Source: Ischnura elegans (lineage: Eukaryota > Arthropoda > Insecta > Odonata > Coenagrionidae). From it: DNA of 64,000 nucleotides. The notes beneath the pieces were generated by a model that saw only the letters and a list, made by a program, of their open reading frames with translations, had not been told where the DNA came from and searched no databases. The DNA is taken from assembly GCF_921293095.1 (NCBI RefSeq), contig NW_025791658.1, positions 1,054,001 to 1,118,000 of the forward strand, written 5' to 3'. A program made the translations under genes and the position numbers. Positions 34,541 through 46,673 of the stretch are shown here, in pieces. Numbering within the stretch: position 1 is the first letter of the stretch; the number at the start of each line of letters is the position of its first letter.

Positions 34541-35354
34541 TTGAAAGTGTGTCGCAATCCGTTAGCCAGCATAACGTTCATTCGGCAGCCAGGGGAATTT
34601 GGGCAGCCAACTTTGCCGTCAGATTTTGCTATCAGTGAGTGCACCCATCTCCCAACTTATTCCATGATTCATAGCGAGGAATGCATCTTAAGGATTCGAC
34701 AAATTGCTTATTTTTTCTATTCATAACAATTAAATATCGTTAAAAGAAGTGTAGATATTAGTGAAAAATAGGAAATAGAGGGCCGCGTTATTGAACAGAG
34801 GCCGAAATTGGAATCAGAAAACGTCACAGGAATAAAAACTCTAGTCAAAAACTATAAACTATAGCGCCTCGAGTCATTCATTGCACTCGCTTGTCTACAT
34901 TTTTAACAAACAAAAAATATATCAGAATTGAGAATGAAATTTCACTCAAAATGACAAATTATTTATTATTACGACATAAACTGAAGTCCGGACATAAATT
35001 TGCAAAATACAGTGGCTCATCATTCTGACGCCGACAGTAATTCTCAGTCATTCCGAACGCCAATAACATTGGGAAATGATTCCGTTTTAATTGAAATGAC
35101 AGATACGTCGAAATACATGTTCTCATTAGAACTTTCAAAATGTTCCATAACTTTTTTCATCAATTTTTTAGTTACGCATCGCGTGTCATTGTACAGCTTT
35201 ATAGTGTTCAAATTACGAAGCATATTTAACTGTAGATACAACCTTGCTGTAAACGTTGCGATGGAATGCCAGTAAAATCCAATAAAAAGAAAAACTCGGG
35301 TACATAATTTAAAGATTCGCTTGTATCGCAAACTGTATCGATAGATGAGATATC
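34541..35354. other. Noncoding stretch
   Basis: AT-rich. Open frames on both strands around 35000-35430 overlap each other and show no family signature. Confidence 0.35.
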
Positions 35355-37745
35355 GAACTACCAGGTAAAAGAGCATTCCACCAAAAGAGAGACCTGCTTG
35401 CAGAGGGAAACTTAAATATGGAAGTAAAGGCACAATTTATAAGAACCTACATTTGGAGTATGCTCCTATACGGACTTGAATAATCGATTACGACGTGAAA
35501 CTAAGAGGGCAAGGGAGGCTTCGTGGAAAAGACAGTGCGAGGATATGGAAAAGTTCCAGAAGGATGGAGAAGTAGGCGCGTTGTACGCCAAAGTTAAGTC
35601 GCTATCGGGCGGCAAAAGAGGACAAGCCATGTCTAAAATTAAGGCTAAGGATGGGAGAATGCTAACCGAGCGAGCAGAGGTACAGGGTAGGTGGAAGGAA
35701 TACCTGGAGGACCTGTATGACGGAACGAACAGACCAGAGAGATTGACTCTAGAGGAGGAAAGTGCAGTGGAGGAGGATAATCTTGGACCGGAGATATTAG
35801 ATTCGGAAATAGAGAGAGCACTTCGTGATATGAGGGCTAGGAAAGCGGTAGGCGTGGACAATATCCCGTGTGAGCTTCTGAAGAATTTAGGGAAGGAAGG
35901 TAAGAAAAGGTTTTTCGAACTGGTGCGCAGGATCTACGAGGAGGGATGTTGACCGGAAGATTTCGTGAAGACGGTTTTAATTCCGATTCCGAAAAAGAAG
36001 AAGGCTGTGGAATGCGGAGATTATAGGACTATCAGCCTAATATCGCATGCGGCGAAAGTGGTACTGAGGATATTGAACAGACGAATGGAGGCGAGGGGAA
36101 ACGAATATTTGGGCGAAGATCAGTTTGGTTTCAGAAAAGGGAAGCCAACTCGTGATGCAATAGCAATAATGAGGTCCCTCGTGGAGAGGAGGCTACAATA
36201 TGACCAGGACGTATATGCAGTATATGCGTGTTTCATGGATTTTTAAAAAGCGTTAGATAGGGTGAACTGGGTGAAGTGCATGGATATTCTCAAGAGAATG
36301 GGTGTAGATTCGAGGGATAGACGACTGATTCGTAATCTATATATGGCCCAGACTGCGCAAGTGAGGGTAGCGGACGCATAATGTGGGTGGGCAAGCATTG
36401 GCCGAGGTGTGAGGCAAGGCTGTCCTCTATCGCCGCTGCTCTTTAACGTGTACGCTGCAGAGATGGTAAGGGAAGCGTGGGATGAGTTAGAAGCTGGGAT
36501 AAAAGTGGGAGGAATGATGTTCAAATCAGTGAGATTCGCGGAAGACCAAGCGTTGATCAGCCAGTCAGCGAGGGGGCTTCAGGCTCTAGTGGATGCGTTA
36601 TACGAACGTTGCGAGGAGTATGGGATGAGGATTAATCACAAGAAAACTAAGGTTATGCGGTTTTGTAAAGCATCACGAGCGAGGAATGTGAGACTCAAGA
36701 TAAAGGTGGGTGGTGAAAAACTTGAGCAAGTTGAGCAATTCAACTATTAAGGCAGTACGTTAAAGGAAAACGGATACAGTAGTAAGGACATCAGGAAGAG
36801 AATAGCATTGGCGAAGGAGGCGTTCATGAACAGGAAGGAGCTTCTGAGAGGATCGTTGTGTAAGAGTTTAAAGAAAAGGCTGGTGAAGAGTTTGATTTGG
36901 AGTGTAGCTCTCTACGGTGCGGAAACGTGGACACTGAGGAAAGAGGACGAGAGAAGATTGGAGGCATTCGAGATGTGGGTATGGAGAAGAATGGAGAGGG
37001 TGAAATGGACGGAGAGGAAAAGGAACGACGAAGTGCTGGATATGGTTGGCGAGGAGTGGCAGCTTTTAGATGAGATACGCAGGAGACAGAAGTTATGGAT
37101 GGAGTTAGTGCTTAGTGATGAGGGGATGCTGAAAATGGTGTTGGAGGGTAGAATGTTAGGGAAACGAAGGAAGGGAAGGAAAAGAATAGGATTTTTAGAT
37201 AGATTGAAAGAGAGTAGGCCTTGTAGTGAATTTAAGAAGGCAGAGCTGGATGGAAAGGGAGGCTCCCAGATCGCTTCTCGAATACTCCATGGAAACCTAC
37301 CTTAATTGGTAGAATACTATAATAATAAAACCTTTACGGAAGTGAGGAATGGAAAATGACCACAGCGGAGAAAGCAAGGATAGAGGACTTCGAAATGTGG
37401 TGCTACAGAAGAATTATGAAAATCAAATGGATCGACCGAGTTAGTAACGAGGAAGTCCTGAGAAGAGTAGGAGAGAAGAGAAACCTCATGAAAACCTTAA
37501 CAAGAAGACGGAACAACCTTATAGGCCACATCTTGAGACATGATGGCCTGATGAAGACAATCGTCGAAGGACAAGTGGAAGGCAAGAACGGAAAAGGAAG
37601 ACCTCCAACAAAATATATGGAACAAGTAAAGAGAGATGTGAAAGAGAAGAAATACGTAGGAGTGAAAAGATTAGCTGATAGGAGAACTGAGTGGAGAGCT
37701 GCGTCAAACCAATCCTAGGATTGTTGACCAATGATGATGATGATA
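35355..37745 (+). mobile_element. LINE-B 3' fragment split by LINE-A insertion
   Basis: 35355-35480 (AGAGACCTGCTTGCAGAGGG to CCTATACGGACTTGAA) and 37331-37745 together make one LINE-B 3' end. The right part reads TTAEKARIEDFEMWCYRRIM, KIKWIDRVSNEEVLRRVGEK and GHILRHDGLMKTIVEGQVEG, stops, and ends with a (GAT)n tail. CCTATACGGACTTGAA and CCTTTACGGAAGTGAG are the imperfect target duplication around LINE-A. Confidence 0.8.
35481..37330 (+). pseudogene. LINE-A reverse transcriptase, 5' truncated, four in-frame stops
   Basis: A single frame runs from RLRRETKRAREASWKRQCED to ILHGNLP, with stops at 35950-35952 (TGA), 36244-36246, about 36379-36381 and 36748-36750 but no frameshift. Motifs in order: ARKAVGVDNIPCELLK, TVLIPIPKKKKAVECGDYRT (ISL), EDQFGFRKGKPTRDAI, GVRQGCPLSPLLFNVYAAEM, RFAEDQALIS (the FADD box with a catalytic Asp changed to Glu), GMRINHKKTKVMRF, then LYGAETWTLRKEDERRLEAF. 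RTE-like endonuclease-RT family. An (AATA)n-like tail ends at 37330. The intact frame suggests fairly recent decay. Confidence 0.85.
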
Positions 37746-37890
37746 AACAATACCGATGGACGTCAAAGAGACATTAAGATAAAAACACTTAAGTTTCAGC
37801 ATTTTTATGTATTTTTTTAAAGTTCACGGTAAATCACGAGAAAAACGAAAATCGATTGCATCAATAATACTGTTTATTCATTTTTTTTTC

Positions 37891-37930
37891 AATGGTATAA
37901 GTTTCGGCTATATGTGACCATCATCACTAA
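37891..37930 (-). ncRNA. Hammerhead-like motif, degenerate
   Basis: On the minus strand, GTGATGATGGTCACATATAG precedes CCGAAACTTATACC. CUGAUGA is matched at six of seven positions, then GGT/GCC stem and GAAAC. Probably a Penelope terminal remnant. Confidence 0.3.
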
Positions 37931-38295
37931 TTAAAATATGAAGAATATAAAAGTCGGCTGGCATTGGTAACGAACTTTATGTGCATTTCTCATGGAAAAG
38001 ATTAAAGATTCCGGGAGAAGAATGTAAAGTAGTTTAAAACATATTTTTAGTCCTACTGAACATACACATCAAATTTCATAGGAATCGGTAAAGCCGTTTC
38101 GGAATAGATTTTCTACAAAAAGTTATGACAGGAGAATTATATATTTAGGATAAAATTTTATAACTACCTTTCAGATAAATATTTACTCACCCTCCTAATT
38201 AAAGACGCAGGACAGCTCTGGCGACAAAAAATGTCAATTCAAATCCCAAATACCAGCCCCTTGTGGCAATAAACGGTGAATAATATAGCTTTTAA

Positions 38296-38824
38296 ACCAT
38301 TAATCTCCAGCGTAGCATTAACGCGACATTATTGAATTCTAATTCTCAGAACAAGTTTCTACCTCAGAATAACATTTTCTTCGATTTACTGACTTTTTTA
38401 AAAAGTATATCTAGTTCTGATTTTATCATCTCCACCAACATTTCATTCATATAATTGCATTTTTATGACTGATGGCCTTTGGCATTAAAATTGATACGCA
38501 CACACAAGACACCAAAGGTAAAATGACATAGCATGTCCGTTGAAAGGCAGAATGTGGCATTTCTGTCAAAGGAATACTGATAGCTCCCGGCGAAGATGTC
38601 GAGAGACAAATCAAGATAAAAAATAAAAGATGTAACCTAATTTTTAAAAATTACATTTTTTGTATTTATCTACCGAATTTTTCCCAGCGTTCCATATACT
38701 CAGCATTTTGAAAATCATATAATATGATGAAAATATTTTTTTTTCACCTTACTGAGGCCAAAATATCGGAAAATGCGAAACAACAGAATTTAAGAGCACT
38801 ACATACACTCTGTGGAATAATGGA
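38296..38824 (+). mobile_element. pB-A MITE, copy 6
   Basis: TTAA at 38292-38295, then ACCATTAATCTCCAGCG. It ends CTGTGGAATAATGGA before TTAA (38825-38828). Confidence 0.8.
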
Positions 38825-39000
38825 TTAATGTTACATTAATAAAGTTTAAACTTTATCATAAGAATTTTATGGTTTGACAATGATTTAGAATGAACAATTA
38901 ATGAATAAAGATAGCATTCAACTCGCAGGTCACCCAAAATGTCTACCAGATGATTCGCGCGCTCGCTACTTGGGCATTAACTCGAGAACCACTGTTCATA

Positions 39001-39615
39001 ATAGGGTGGTTTCCTATAATTTTTTATTGCCTAAATTGAAAGATTATAACTCCTGGAGTAGGAATTTCACACTTTTAGATTTTTAAATGGCGATATCTAC
39101 TTTTAGCGAATAAATTAAAAGTGAAAAATTTCAAGGGCGCGAAAAGAGACGGCTAAGTATGAATGCTGGGTAAATCCTGTGTGACGTCATTCTGGTTCCC
39201 CCTGTCGCAAAGTGAGGTGATCTTGTGGCGAGGATGTGTGCGCCGCTGAGATGCAGGCTGCTAGCAGGTAGCCGAGTACCCTGCTAGCAGGTAGCGCTTG
39301 GCTTAAATAAGGATTTTAATACCTTATCAAACGAGGAAAGTCTTTCCGACCACAGGCAGTTTTAATAGGTGATTATTAAGACATGTTTCCCTGAGCTCTT
39401 TTCCTCATGCAGGCATTGGTAATCTCAGACGATGTAAAACATCTATCTACTCGTATAGAACTTTTTCAAATGAGGTAGAATTGACCATTGCCATTAGTCT
39501 AAACTGTGATTTCTAAAACCAAATAATTTGTATATTATAAATATATATATAGTAACGGTGGGTAACTAATCCCAATTCATGCCTTTCGTTTTCTTTGATG
39601 AAGGTAACTACCCTA
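39001..39615 (+). repeat. Repeat family X, copy c (most complete)
   Basis: From ATAGGGTGGTTTCCTATAAT to TTCTTTGATGAAGGTAACTA. It lacks the internal CGTGACGTCACCTAAGG block seen in copy b. No coding. Confidence 0.65.
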
Positions 39616-40819
39616 TTGTAAAAAATCAGTTGAGAAATATCAGCGCCTTCTAATCGTCTTTCTTATCGGAAAAACAGTAAAAACATTCGAATATTTCTCA
39701 ACTTTGATTGCGATGCGGAACGTTTTTCCGTTATCCTATTGCAAAAATATTTTATATGATACGTTTTTACAATGAGATGGTGCGGAAAGGCATGTCCACG
39801 CAAAGCTTTTGATGGTATTTAACGGGTCCTTCCACAAGGATTTTTTTCATTTTAATATCACCACACACTAGGGGAATGTTTAAGGGAGAAGAAAAATATA
39901 ATTTTTTACTCTTGATATATTCTTTTAAATATCATATAAATATGATGAATAAAGAAAAGTTTAAGAAAATTTTACTACATTTGTCTATAACTATAAATGT
40001 CCTGCATCTATTATTGCGAGGTTAGGTAAATAATTATCAGCTAAAAAGTTATAAAATCTTATCTTAAACATATAATTCTCGTGTCATAATTTTTTTGTAG
40101 CAAAACTCCAAAACGGCGGGACCGATAAGATTTGGGATAAGATGATGATAATGTCGCGATTCGGTTGCGCCTGTCAAATACCTTTGTTTACTAGTTAACC
40201 ATTGGGAGGCTTCCATTTCAGCAACCAGATTATCGGCAGCCTAAACTATAGGTAAGATACATTGCGACATCCTTACGCAGGTGCTACCATCTCGTGAGCA
40301 CTAGGAGAATAAAAACGGGAGATATGCATGATGATCTGAATCAATGAAGAACAAAACCAAATTTTTAACATGTGCAAGTTTAATATCGTTTTTTAATCGG
40401 TAGCTTAGTTTGTTTCGTAAGTTAAGCGTATATTTTTTCTTTGGTTTTCAATATTTCAATCAATTTCTCAACCAAGTAACGTTAAAATTTTCTAATATTT
40501 AAGGAATTTACTTTATAGTTCTGCATTTTTAAGGCCAGGTTTATTTCGTTTATTTATACGGTTACCCTCTGATTTCGTAATTATTTTCTAAGTAGCTTAA
40601 CAGTTTTCCATTAAGAGTTTTAGCTAATTAATTGTTACACATCATATTTTACCTACATAAATCAGGTTACCACATTTCCTAGTTATATTCTTCTTATCAC
40701 CATACATTTTTATTTTTGTGACTTTTTCCGATTCCAATTTCAGCCTATGCCCAATAAAGCCGCCTTCTCTTTCCTAGTTTTCACAAATTCATTAACTTCT
40801 TTCAACGCTATTTAAATAT
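39616..40819. other. Noncoding stretch
   Basis: AT-rich. No supported gene or repeat end seen. Confidence 0.35.
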
Positions 40820-41261
40820 TAGAGATGCGTGAAAATCGCAAATGCGACATAGATGCGATGACTGGACTTTTATGATATTTCTTAAGAAAATTTACCTTTC
40901 CAACAGCAAAATTCGTAATTTTGTGCCGAGCGCAGTTTAAATGCTCCGCCGACACTCACCGCTTAAAGCATGTGAGCAACCGGTCAGCTGCTAGTTGGCT
41001 GGGACTCTACGTGGCCGCGAACTACAAGTGGGCGCGGGCAAGCTACACCTCTGCCACTCTATATGTCTTATTCCTTAATTTATTATTGTTCTGCAACACA
41101 GTTAGTTAACGTATTCTTTATTTTGTCATATAACTGTGTTTCGCTACATTTTATCGACATCTACCTCATTATAAAAAGAAAAAAGACGCTACAAAATGCG
41201 ATAAACTGTTATTGAAAGTGTAATAAAATACAAATGAAAAAGCGATTTTCACGTATCTCTA
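40820..41261. mobile_element. hAT-type MITE V, copy 2 (442 bp)
   Basis: Starts TAGAGATGCGTGAAAATCGC and ends GCGATTTTCACGTATCTCTA. It is inverted relative to 29148-29592 and shares CCAGCCAACTAGCAGCTG-type core sequence. The flanks TTAAATAT and TTAATTTT are a weak 8-bp duplication. Confidence 0.7.
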
Positions 41262-41690
41262 TTAATTTTTATGAACGCATGTATCTCAAATAGTCGCATT
41301 ACTTTCGGAATGTAACTTTTATATTTGGTCAGTATAGTCACCGACAATGGGACGATACATTTCTTGAGGTCTGTTGTTTCTGAAACAACCACAAACTCTC
41401 CTTCCGCATAAACATTGGGAAGGAATTTGAGGAAACCAAATGATTTATGTCGCGATTCCACATCCTGCGATGACACATACTTTGAGCCCCAGAGTTCCTT
41501 GGAGTGTTAATAAAGAACGATGAAAAGAAAGTTTTCCGATACGATAGAAGCGCAACTGATAGCGATAGGGAAGTGGATACTCTCACTTTCGTGCTAAGGG
41601 ATGTCATCCCCTATTTAATTCTATGTATGTTTATATTCGAAGTAGTGCGGTCTTTTTCACGTTGATGACGCATTCTTTGTGCATTTGTTG
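41262..41690. other. Stretch with unassigned minus-strand frames
   Basis: Two overlapping minus-strand frames (41249-41476 and 41338-41607) have no recognisable domain. The downstream part leads into the tandem repeat region. Confidence 0.3.
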
Positions 41691-41692
41691 TC

Positions 41693-44600
41693 ATGTCTTT
41701 ACAGGTATCAAACTGTAAGGAATTTGTTATTAAATTTAGTTCACCAATACTTTACCTATTTAAAGACATGAGAAGATTGTTCTTTGCATCAATGTTACCA
41801 TGCCAATTTTAGCCTATGACCTGTCCCTATTCTATGAAAACATGAAAAACCTACTGGGCATTAAATTCCTCGGGGCTATTGAAGTCCTCCACACAGCAAA
41901 GAAATAAATACGTACAGCAGTGTATAGCATAACCAAATATCCTTAAATTTGGTCTGCGTTTTTTGAGTTATAAATGGTCTAAATTGATCGAATTTCAACT
42001 CTCTTTTATATATACAGATTTGTTCATTTTTGGCAGTACCACAGACGCATAACTTTGAAGACGCAAGCTTTATTCGGATGTTATCATGTCTTTACTGGTA
42101 TCAAGCTGTAAGGCATTCATTATTAAATTTAGTTCACCAATACTTTACCTATCAAAAGACATGAGAAGATTCTTCTTTGCCTCAATGTTACATTGCCAAT
42201 TTTAGCCTAAGGCCTGTCTCTTTTCTAAGAAAAGATGTAAAACCTGCTTGGCATTAAATGCCATGGGGCTATTTTAGTCTTGTACAGAGTACAACATTAA
42301 ATATCATCATTCTAAGTAATTTCCGATTTGTACGCACGAGAGTAAGTCAATTAATACGTGCAACTTAGTAACATACTATCGTATCCTGATAAAGTCGTAC
42401 CGCCTTGTTATCAATTAACACTTCCTTTACACACTATCTATAAACCAAGATAAGCTTAAATGTATTTAAAATATTCTACATATCATAATATTTAATCTTG
42501 GGAAAAAGTTTCAATGAAACTATAAAAATTAGCATTAAATGACCTGTTAGAAAGATATTTTCTGTATGTAATCCACATAGGGTACACCATGGCTCGCAAG
42601 CCCGCATTTATTACCACAAATTTTCTGAATTTTGTCGTAAACTACCTTGTGGTTTTATAGAGCATTTAATGTGATCAGCATTTTGAACATCCAGTCGATG
42701 GTATATCTTAATTTTCGACCATGGAAAATCTTTTTATATCCCGTTTTATTAAATAATTATCTTCTTTATGTTCTTGGGCAACGCCTAACGTTCTTTACGC
42801 AACGCTAAAGCGATGCTTGACTGACGCCAAATATCATTAAAAAATCAGTCAGCCGTTCTCGAGTTATAAATGTTCTAACTAACTTGTTTTACGACTTTCT
42901 TTTATACTTGAAGATTTGTTTATTTTTGGGACGTTGTACAGTCGTTTTACGTTGAAGACGCATGCTCTGTCGATTTGTTATTATGTATTCACAGGTATCA
43001 GGATGTTAGGCATTCATTTCTTGGATTTTGTTTACCGATACTTTGCTAATTAAAAGCCCTGACGAGGTTGCTATTCGCATCAAATCTGCCCTGCCAACTT
43101 TAGCCTACAACCGTCCTGACACCTGTAAACCCTTACTTCAGAAAAACCTTCTAGGCAACAAATGCCAATAAATAAATATAAGAAAATTAATTCTTTAAAT
43201 ATAAGGTTACATCTTTAATTTTTTAATTGATTTGTGCACACGAAATCTTTGGCAAGAGTTAATCAGTACTCCCTTTGGAGGAAATGCCCCATTCTTCCCT
43301 TCAACGGTCATGCTGGGGCATGTCTTTCTCCCTAGGGTGTGTCGAGTTTGCGCATCGATTTTTATGCCAAACGCCATCAGTGATAGAAATACAACTATAT
43401 GAAAGAAAATGCTGGTGGAAATGACAAAATTAGAACAAGAGATACTTAAAAGAAGTCAGTAAATCGAATAAAAAGTTATTTTCAAGTAGAAACTTGTTCT
43501 GAGAATTAGAATTCAATAATGTCGCGTTAATGCTACGCTGGAGATTAATGGTTTAAATTCCTAGGAATGCCGATTCTGGGAAATATGTGCCTATCAGGGC
43601 GTAATGCCTTTGGTTTAAAGATGGTTAAAATGCTAATGTTTAGAATATAACTTTACTCAATCAAACTTTATGATGCATCAATTTAATACAATTATGAATA
43701 ACGAACAGCAACTGAAAACATATTAACGATTACGTATTGTACGCTTATTAAGGTTGACGCGCCTAAATGACGATAATCTTCGTCTTCCGTCCCGAACGTT
43801 CGGGAAAAAATGACGAGAATTCTCTCCATCCGTATTAGCAACGTGTAAATATTTTAAGTAATTTATAATGGTAAGTAAGAGGATAAGTCATTTATTATCC
43901 GCAATTTAGTTATACATTTCTTTTTTTCGCACCATTACTGCCTTTTTTGCGTTTATAACGCATGTATTATGTATTTTTTGTTACGTATTTGTCAAGTAAG
44001 TCAATTACTACGTGCAATTTAGTAACATACTAGCGTACCCTGAAAAATTCGTACCGCCTTGTTATCAATCAACACTTTCCTTACACTATTGATAAACCAA
44101 GATAAGCTTTAATGTTTTTAAAATTTAATACTTATCATAATCAATTAGGTAAAAGTTTCAATGAAAGTACAAAAGTTAGTATCAAAATGGTTCGTTAGAA
44201 AAATATTTTCTGTATTTAATCCACATAGGGTACACCATGGCTCGCAAGCCCGCATTTATTACCATAAATTTTCTGAATTTTCTCATAAACTACCTTGTGG
44301 TTTTATAAAGCAGTTACTTAGGTCGGCATTTTGAGCATTCAGTTGATGGTTCATTTTAATTTTCGACCGTGAAAAATCTTTGTATGTCCCGTTTTATTAA
44401 ATAATTATCTTCTTTATGTTCTTGGGCAACGCCTAACGTTCTTTACGCAACGCTAAAGCGATGCTTGACTGACGCCAAATATCATTAAAAAATCAGTCAG
44501 CCGTTCTCGAGTTATAAATGTTCTAACTAACTTGTTTTACGACTTTCTTTTATACTTGAAGATTTGTTTATTTTTGGGCAGTTGTACAGTCGTTTTACGT

Positions 44601-44985
44601 TGAAGACGCATGCTCTGTGGATTTGTTATTATGTATTCACGAGTATCAAGCTGCTAGGCATTAATTTCTTGGATTTTGTTTACCGATATTTTACTAATTA
44701 AAGGCATGAGAAGGCATGAGAAGATTGTTATTTGCATCAATGCTACCCTGCTAACTTTAGCCTACAACCGGTCTAATTTCTATGAAAATATGTAAAACCT
44801 ACTAAACATCAAACGCCACGGGGCTATCTTGGTCTTGAACATAGCACGACATTAAATATACTCATTCCAAATAATTTCTAATTTTTAAGTAAGAGTGTAA
44901 GTCAATTATTATCCACAATTCAGCTATAAATTTGTTTATTTTCGTAGCAGTGCTACCTTTACTGCGTTTATAACGCATGTATTAT
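41693..44985. repeat. Tandem repeat array, about 1648-bp period, mosaic
   Basis: 42347-43060 recurs at 43995-44700, offset 1648. 42753-42929 and 44401-44577 are virtually identical over about 175 bases, while the flanks are much more diverged. A sub-unit (GGTATCAAGCTGTAAGGCAT, ACCTATCAAAAGACATGAGA) appears at 41705, 42095, 42996 and 44642. A pB-A fragment sits inside at 43190-43552. Confidence 0.65.
43190..43552 (-). mobile_element. pB-A MITE, copy 7 (truncated)
   Basis: The left end is missing. It contains the family core (GCCAAACGCCATCAGTGATA) and ends CGCTGGAGATTAATGG before TTAA at 43553-43556. Confidence 0.75.
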
Positions 44986-45034
44986 CTGACAAATATTTCT
45001 CGAGTTGTGCATCCAGGTTAAAGCTTTTATACGA

Positions 45035-45076
45035 GCCGACGTTTCGGAATACGACTTGCCTCCCATCCTCAAGGCC
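45035..45076 (-). ncRNA. Hammerhead-like motif in Penelope terminal repeat
   Basis: Minus strand: TTGAGGA, stem II GGGA/TTCC, then GAAACGTC. Only the first core base differs from CUGANGA. Same architecture as 30905-30944. Confidence 0.45.
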
Positions 45077-45198
45077 GTGTTACTTTATCGAAGTCCAATT
45101 TCACACTGAACTGGATCGACCGTTTACCGAGGACAACAATGCGGCTCAGGTGTCGTCCGATTGGCTGTAGGTCTTTTGAAATTCTTCACGTTCAACCC

Positions 45199-45525
45199 TT
45201 ATGTCTTTTGTATACAGCTGATTACAGGCCTCCATGTATTGCTAAGATGAAAGCCGGTGTCCCGATTGAAATTTTTGGGATTGAGGCGGATCTCTATTGC
45301 TTCCTTAACTACGCGGTCCCAGTAACGTTGAGCATGGCAAAGGATTTTGGTGTCGTCCCATTTAATAACATGGTCTTCATTAATGCTGTGTTCCGCCACG
45401 GCCGACTTTTCTGGTGGCGCTAATCTGAAAAATCTCCGGTGTTCTTTCAGCCTCGTCTCAATCGTTCGGCCTGTCTCCTCCACATACATTTTACCACATT
45501 CACAAGGTATTCCATAAAAAGCTTT
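45199..45525 (-). pseudogene. Penelope GIY-YIG endonuclease fragment
   Basis: YGIPCECGKMYVEETGRTIE then TRLKEHRRFFRLAPPEKSAV, HSINEDHVIKWDDTKIL and EAIEIRLNPKNFNRDTGFHL is the GIY-YIG endonuclease domain that follows the RT in Penelope-like elements. It cuts target DNA during insertion. The frame is open over about 109 codons but has no RT part, because the copy is 5' truncated. The apparent N-terminus upstream of YGIPC is read-through into the inverted arm. Confidence 0.8.
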
Positions 45526-45557
45526 AACCTGGGTGTAACCCGAGAAATATTTGTCAG

Positions 45558-46039
45558 AATTATTCACAAGGAAAAACTTAAATCGTCTATCATTTATTAT
45601 CTATTTGTTGTCCCGTATTTGCAAGTTTTAAGCTGCTTAAACGTTAGTTTCGTTATCGCTGTCGTGCTGTTAAGGATGGTTTTTCATCTTTCTACTTGCC
45701 CCAGAGAATAGCAATGTTAAGCGGTAAGGCGTATCAGGCGTCGAAATTCGTCGAAGATTTTAGGCACATTACGGGAGTATTGTTCTGCCACAACAGAGTG
45801 TCTACGAATTTACCGCTTCTCCCGAACATGAAGAGAATCATTTGGCGTTCCCGATAAATTATTACAAGTAACTATTGACGACGTGGCACATCGTGTTCAA
45901 ATTAGTCACGGTTCTGACTACGAATTTTATGTTTTAAAAAACCTTGGAAGTAAGGAAATACCTATACCCCATCATTATACAATCATTTATAACATTTCAT
46001 ACTAGCATTTTATAATCAACAAAAAGGAGACTAAAATCT
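45558..46039. other. Noncoding stretch
   Basis: No gene or clear repeat recognised. Confidence 0.35.
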
Positions 46040-46406
46040 TCGTATGAAGCAAAATAGAGGAGGCCAAGGCAAACATTAACCTAGGAAAGCAGAAGCTTGA
46101 AGAGGTGAAAGAGTTTTCTTACTTGGGAAGCAGACTTACCAACAATGGACACAGCAATAATGAAATAGTCAGTAGAATAGTGCAGGCAAAGAGGGCTTTT
46201 TACGAAAAGAAGAATCTTCTTACAGCTGAGAATGCAATCATAGGAGTAGGGAAACAATTCCTTAGATTCATTTATATGGAGTATTTTTCTTTTTTGGAAG
46301 CGAGTCTTGGACGTTGAGAGTGACAGAGAAGTTAAGAGTGGAAGGATTCGAAATGTTGTGCTACCGAAAAATGTTGAAAATAGAATTGATTGACCGTGTA
46401 AGTAAC

Positions 46407-46628
46407 ATATACATCTACATCTACATAATACCCCGCAAGCCGCCTAAAAGGCGTGAGGCAGGGGGTGTTAGGACACCAGCCGTTTACAGCTAAAAAAAAA
46501 ATTAAGTGCTCAAACGAAGTTGGGACTAGCGTTTATTAAAGTCCTCTATGGTTCGGGGGAAAAACAAATTCGCATACCTATCCTTTGGGCAAAATATCTC
46601 TCTTAATTTATCGCTTCTACCTTAGGAA
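46407..46628 (+). repeat. Arthropod-type short dispersed repeat (CATCTACATCTACATAATACC)
   Basis: ACATCTACATCTACATAATA, then CCCCGCAAGCCGCC and GGCAGGGGGTGTTAGGACAC. Related pieces at 59815-59870 (GTGTGGCAGGGGGTGTTAGG) and 62108-62170. It splits LINE-B between GTAAGTAAC and GAAACGAGG. Confidence 0.55.
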
Positions 46629-46673
46629 ACGAGGAAGTGCTCAGAAGAGTGGGAGGAAAGAGAAGTCTTTTAA

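Larger units (their letters stand above)
44986..45557 (-). mobile_element. Penelope-like element fragment with inverted ends
   Basis: Ends CTGACAAATATTTCTCG and CGAGAAATATTTGTCAG are exact mirrors, and the flanking AAAGCTTT and AACCTGG blocks mirror too. The interior encodes a GIY-YIG domain and a hammerhead-like motif on the same strand. 5'-truncated copies with an inverted piece of the terminal repeat are typical of Penelope-like elements. Confidence 0.75.
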
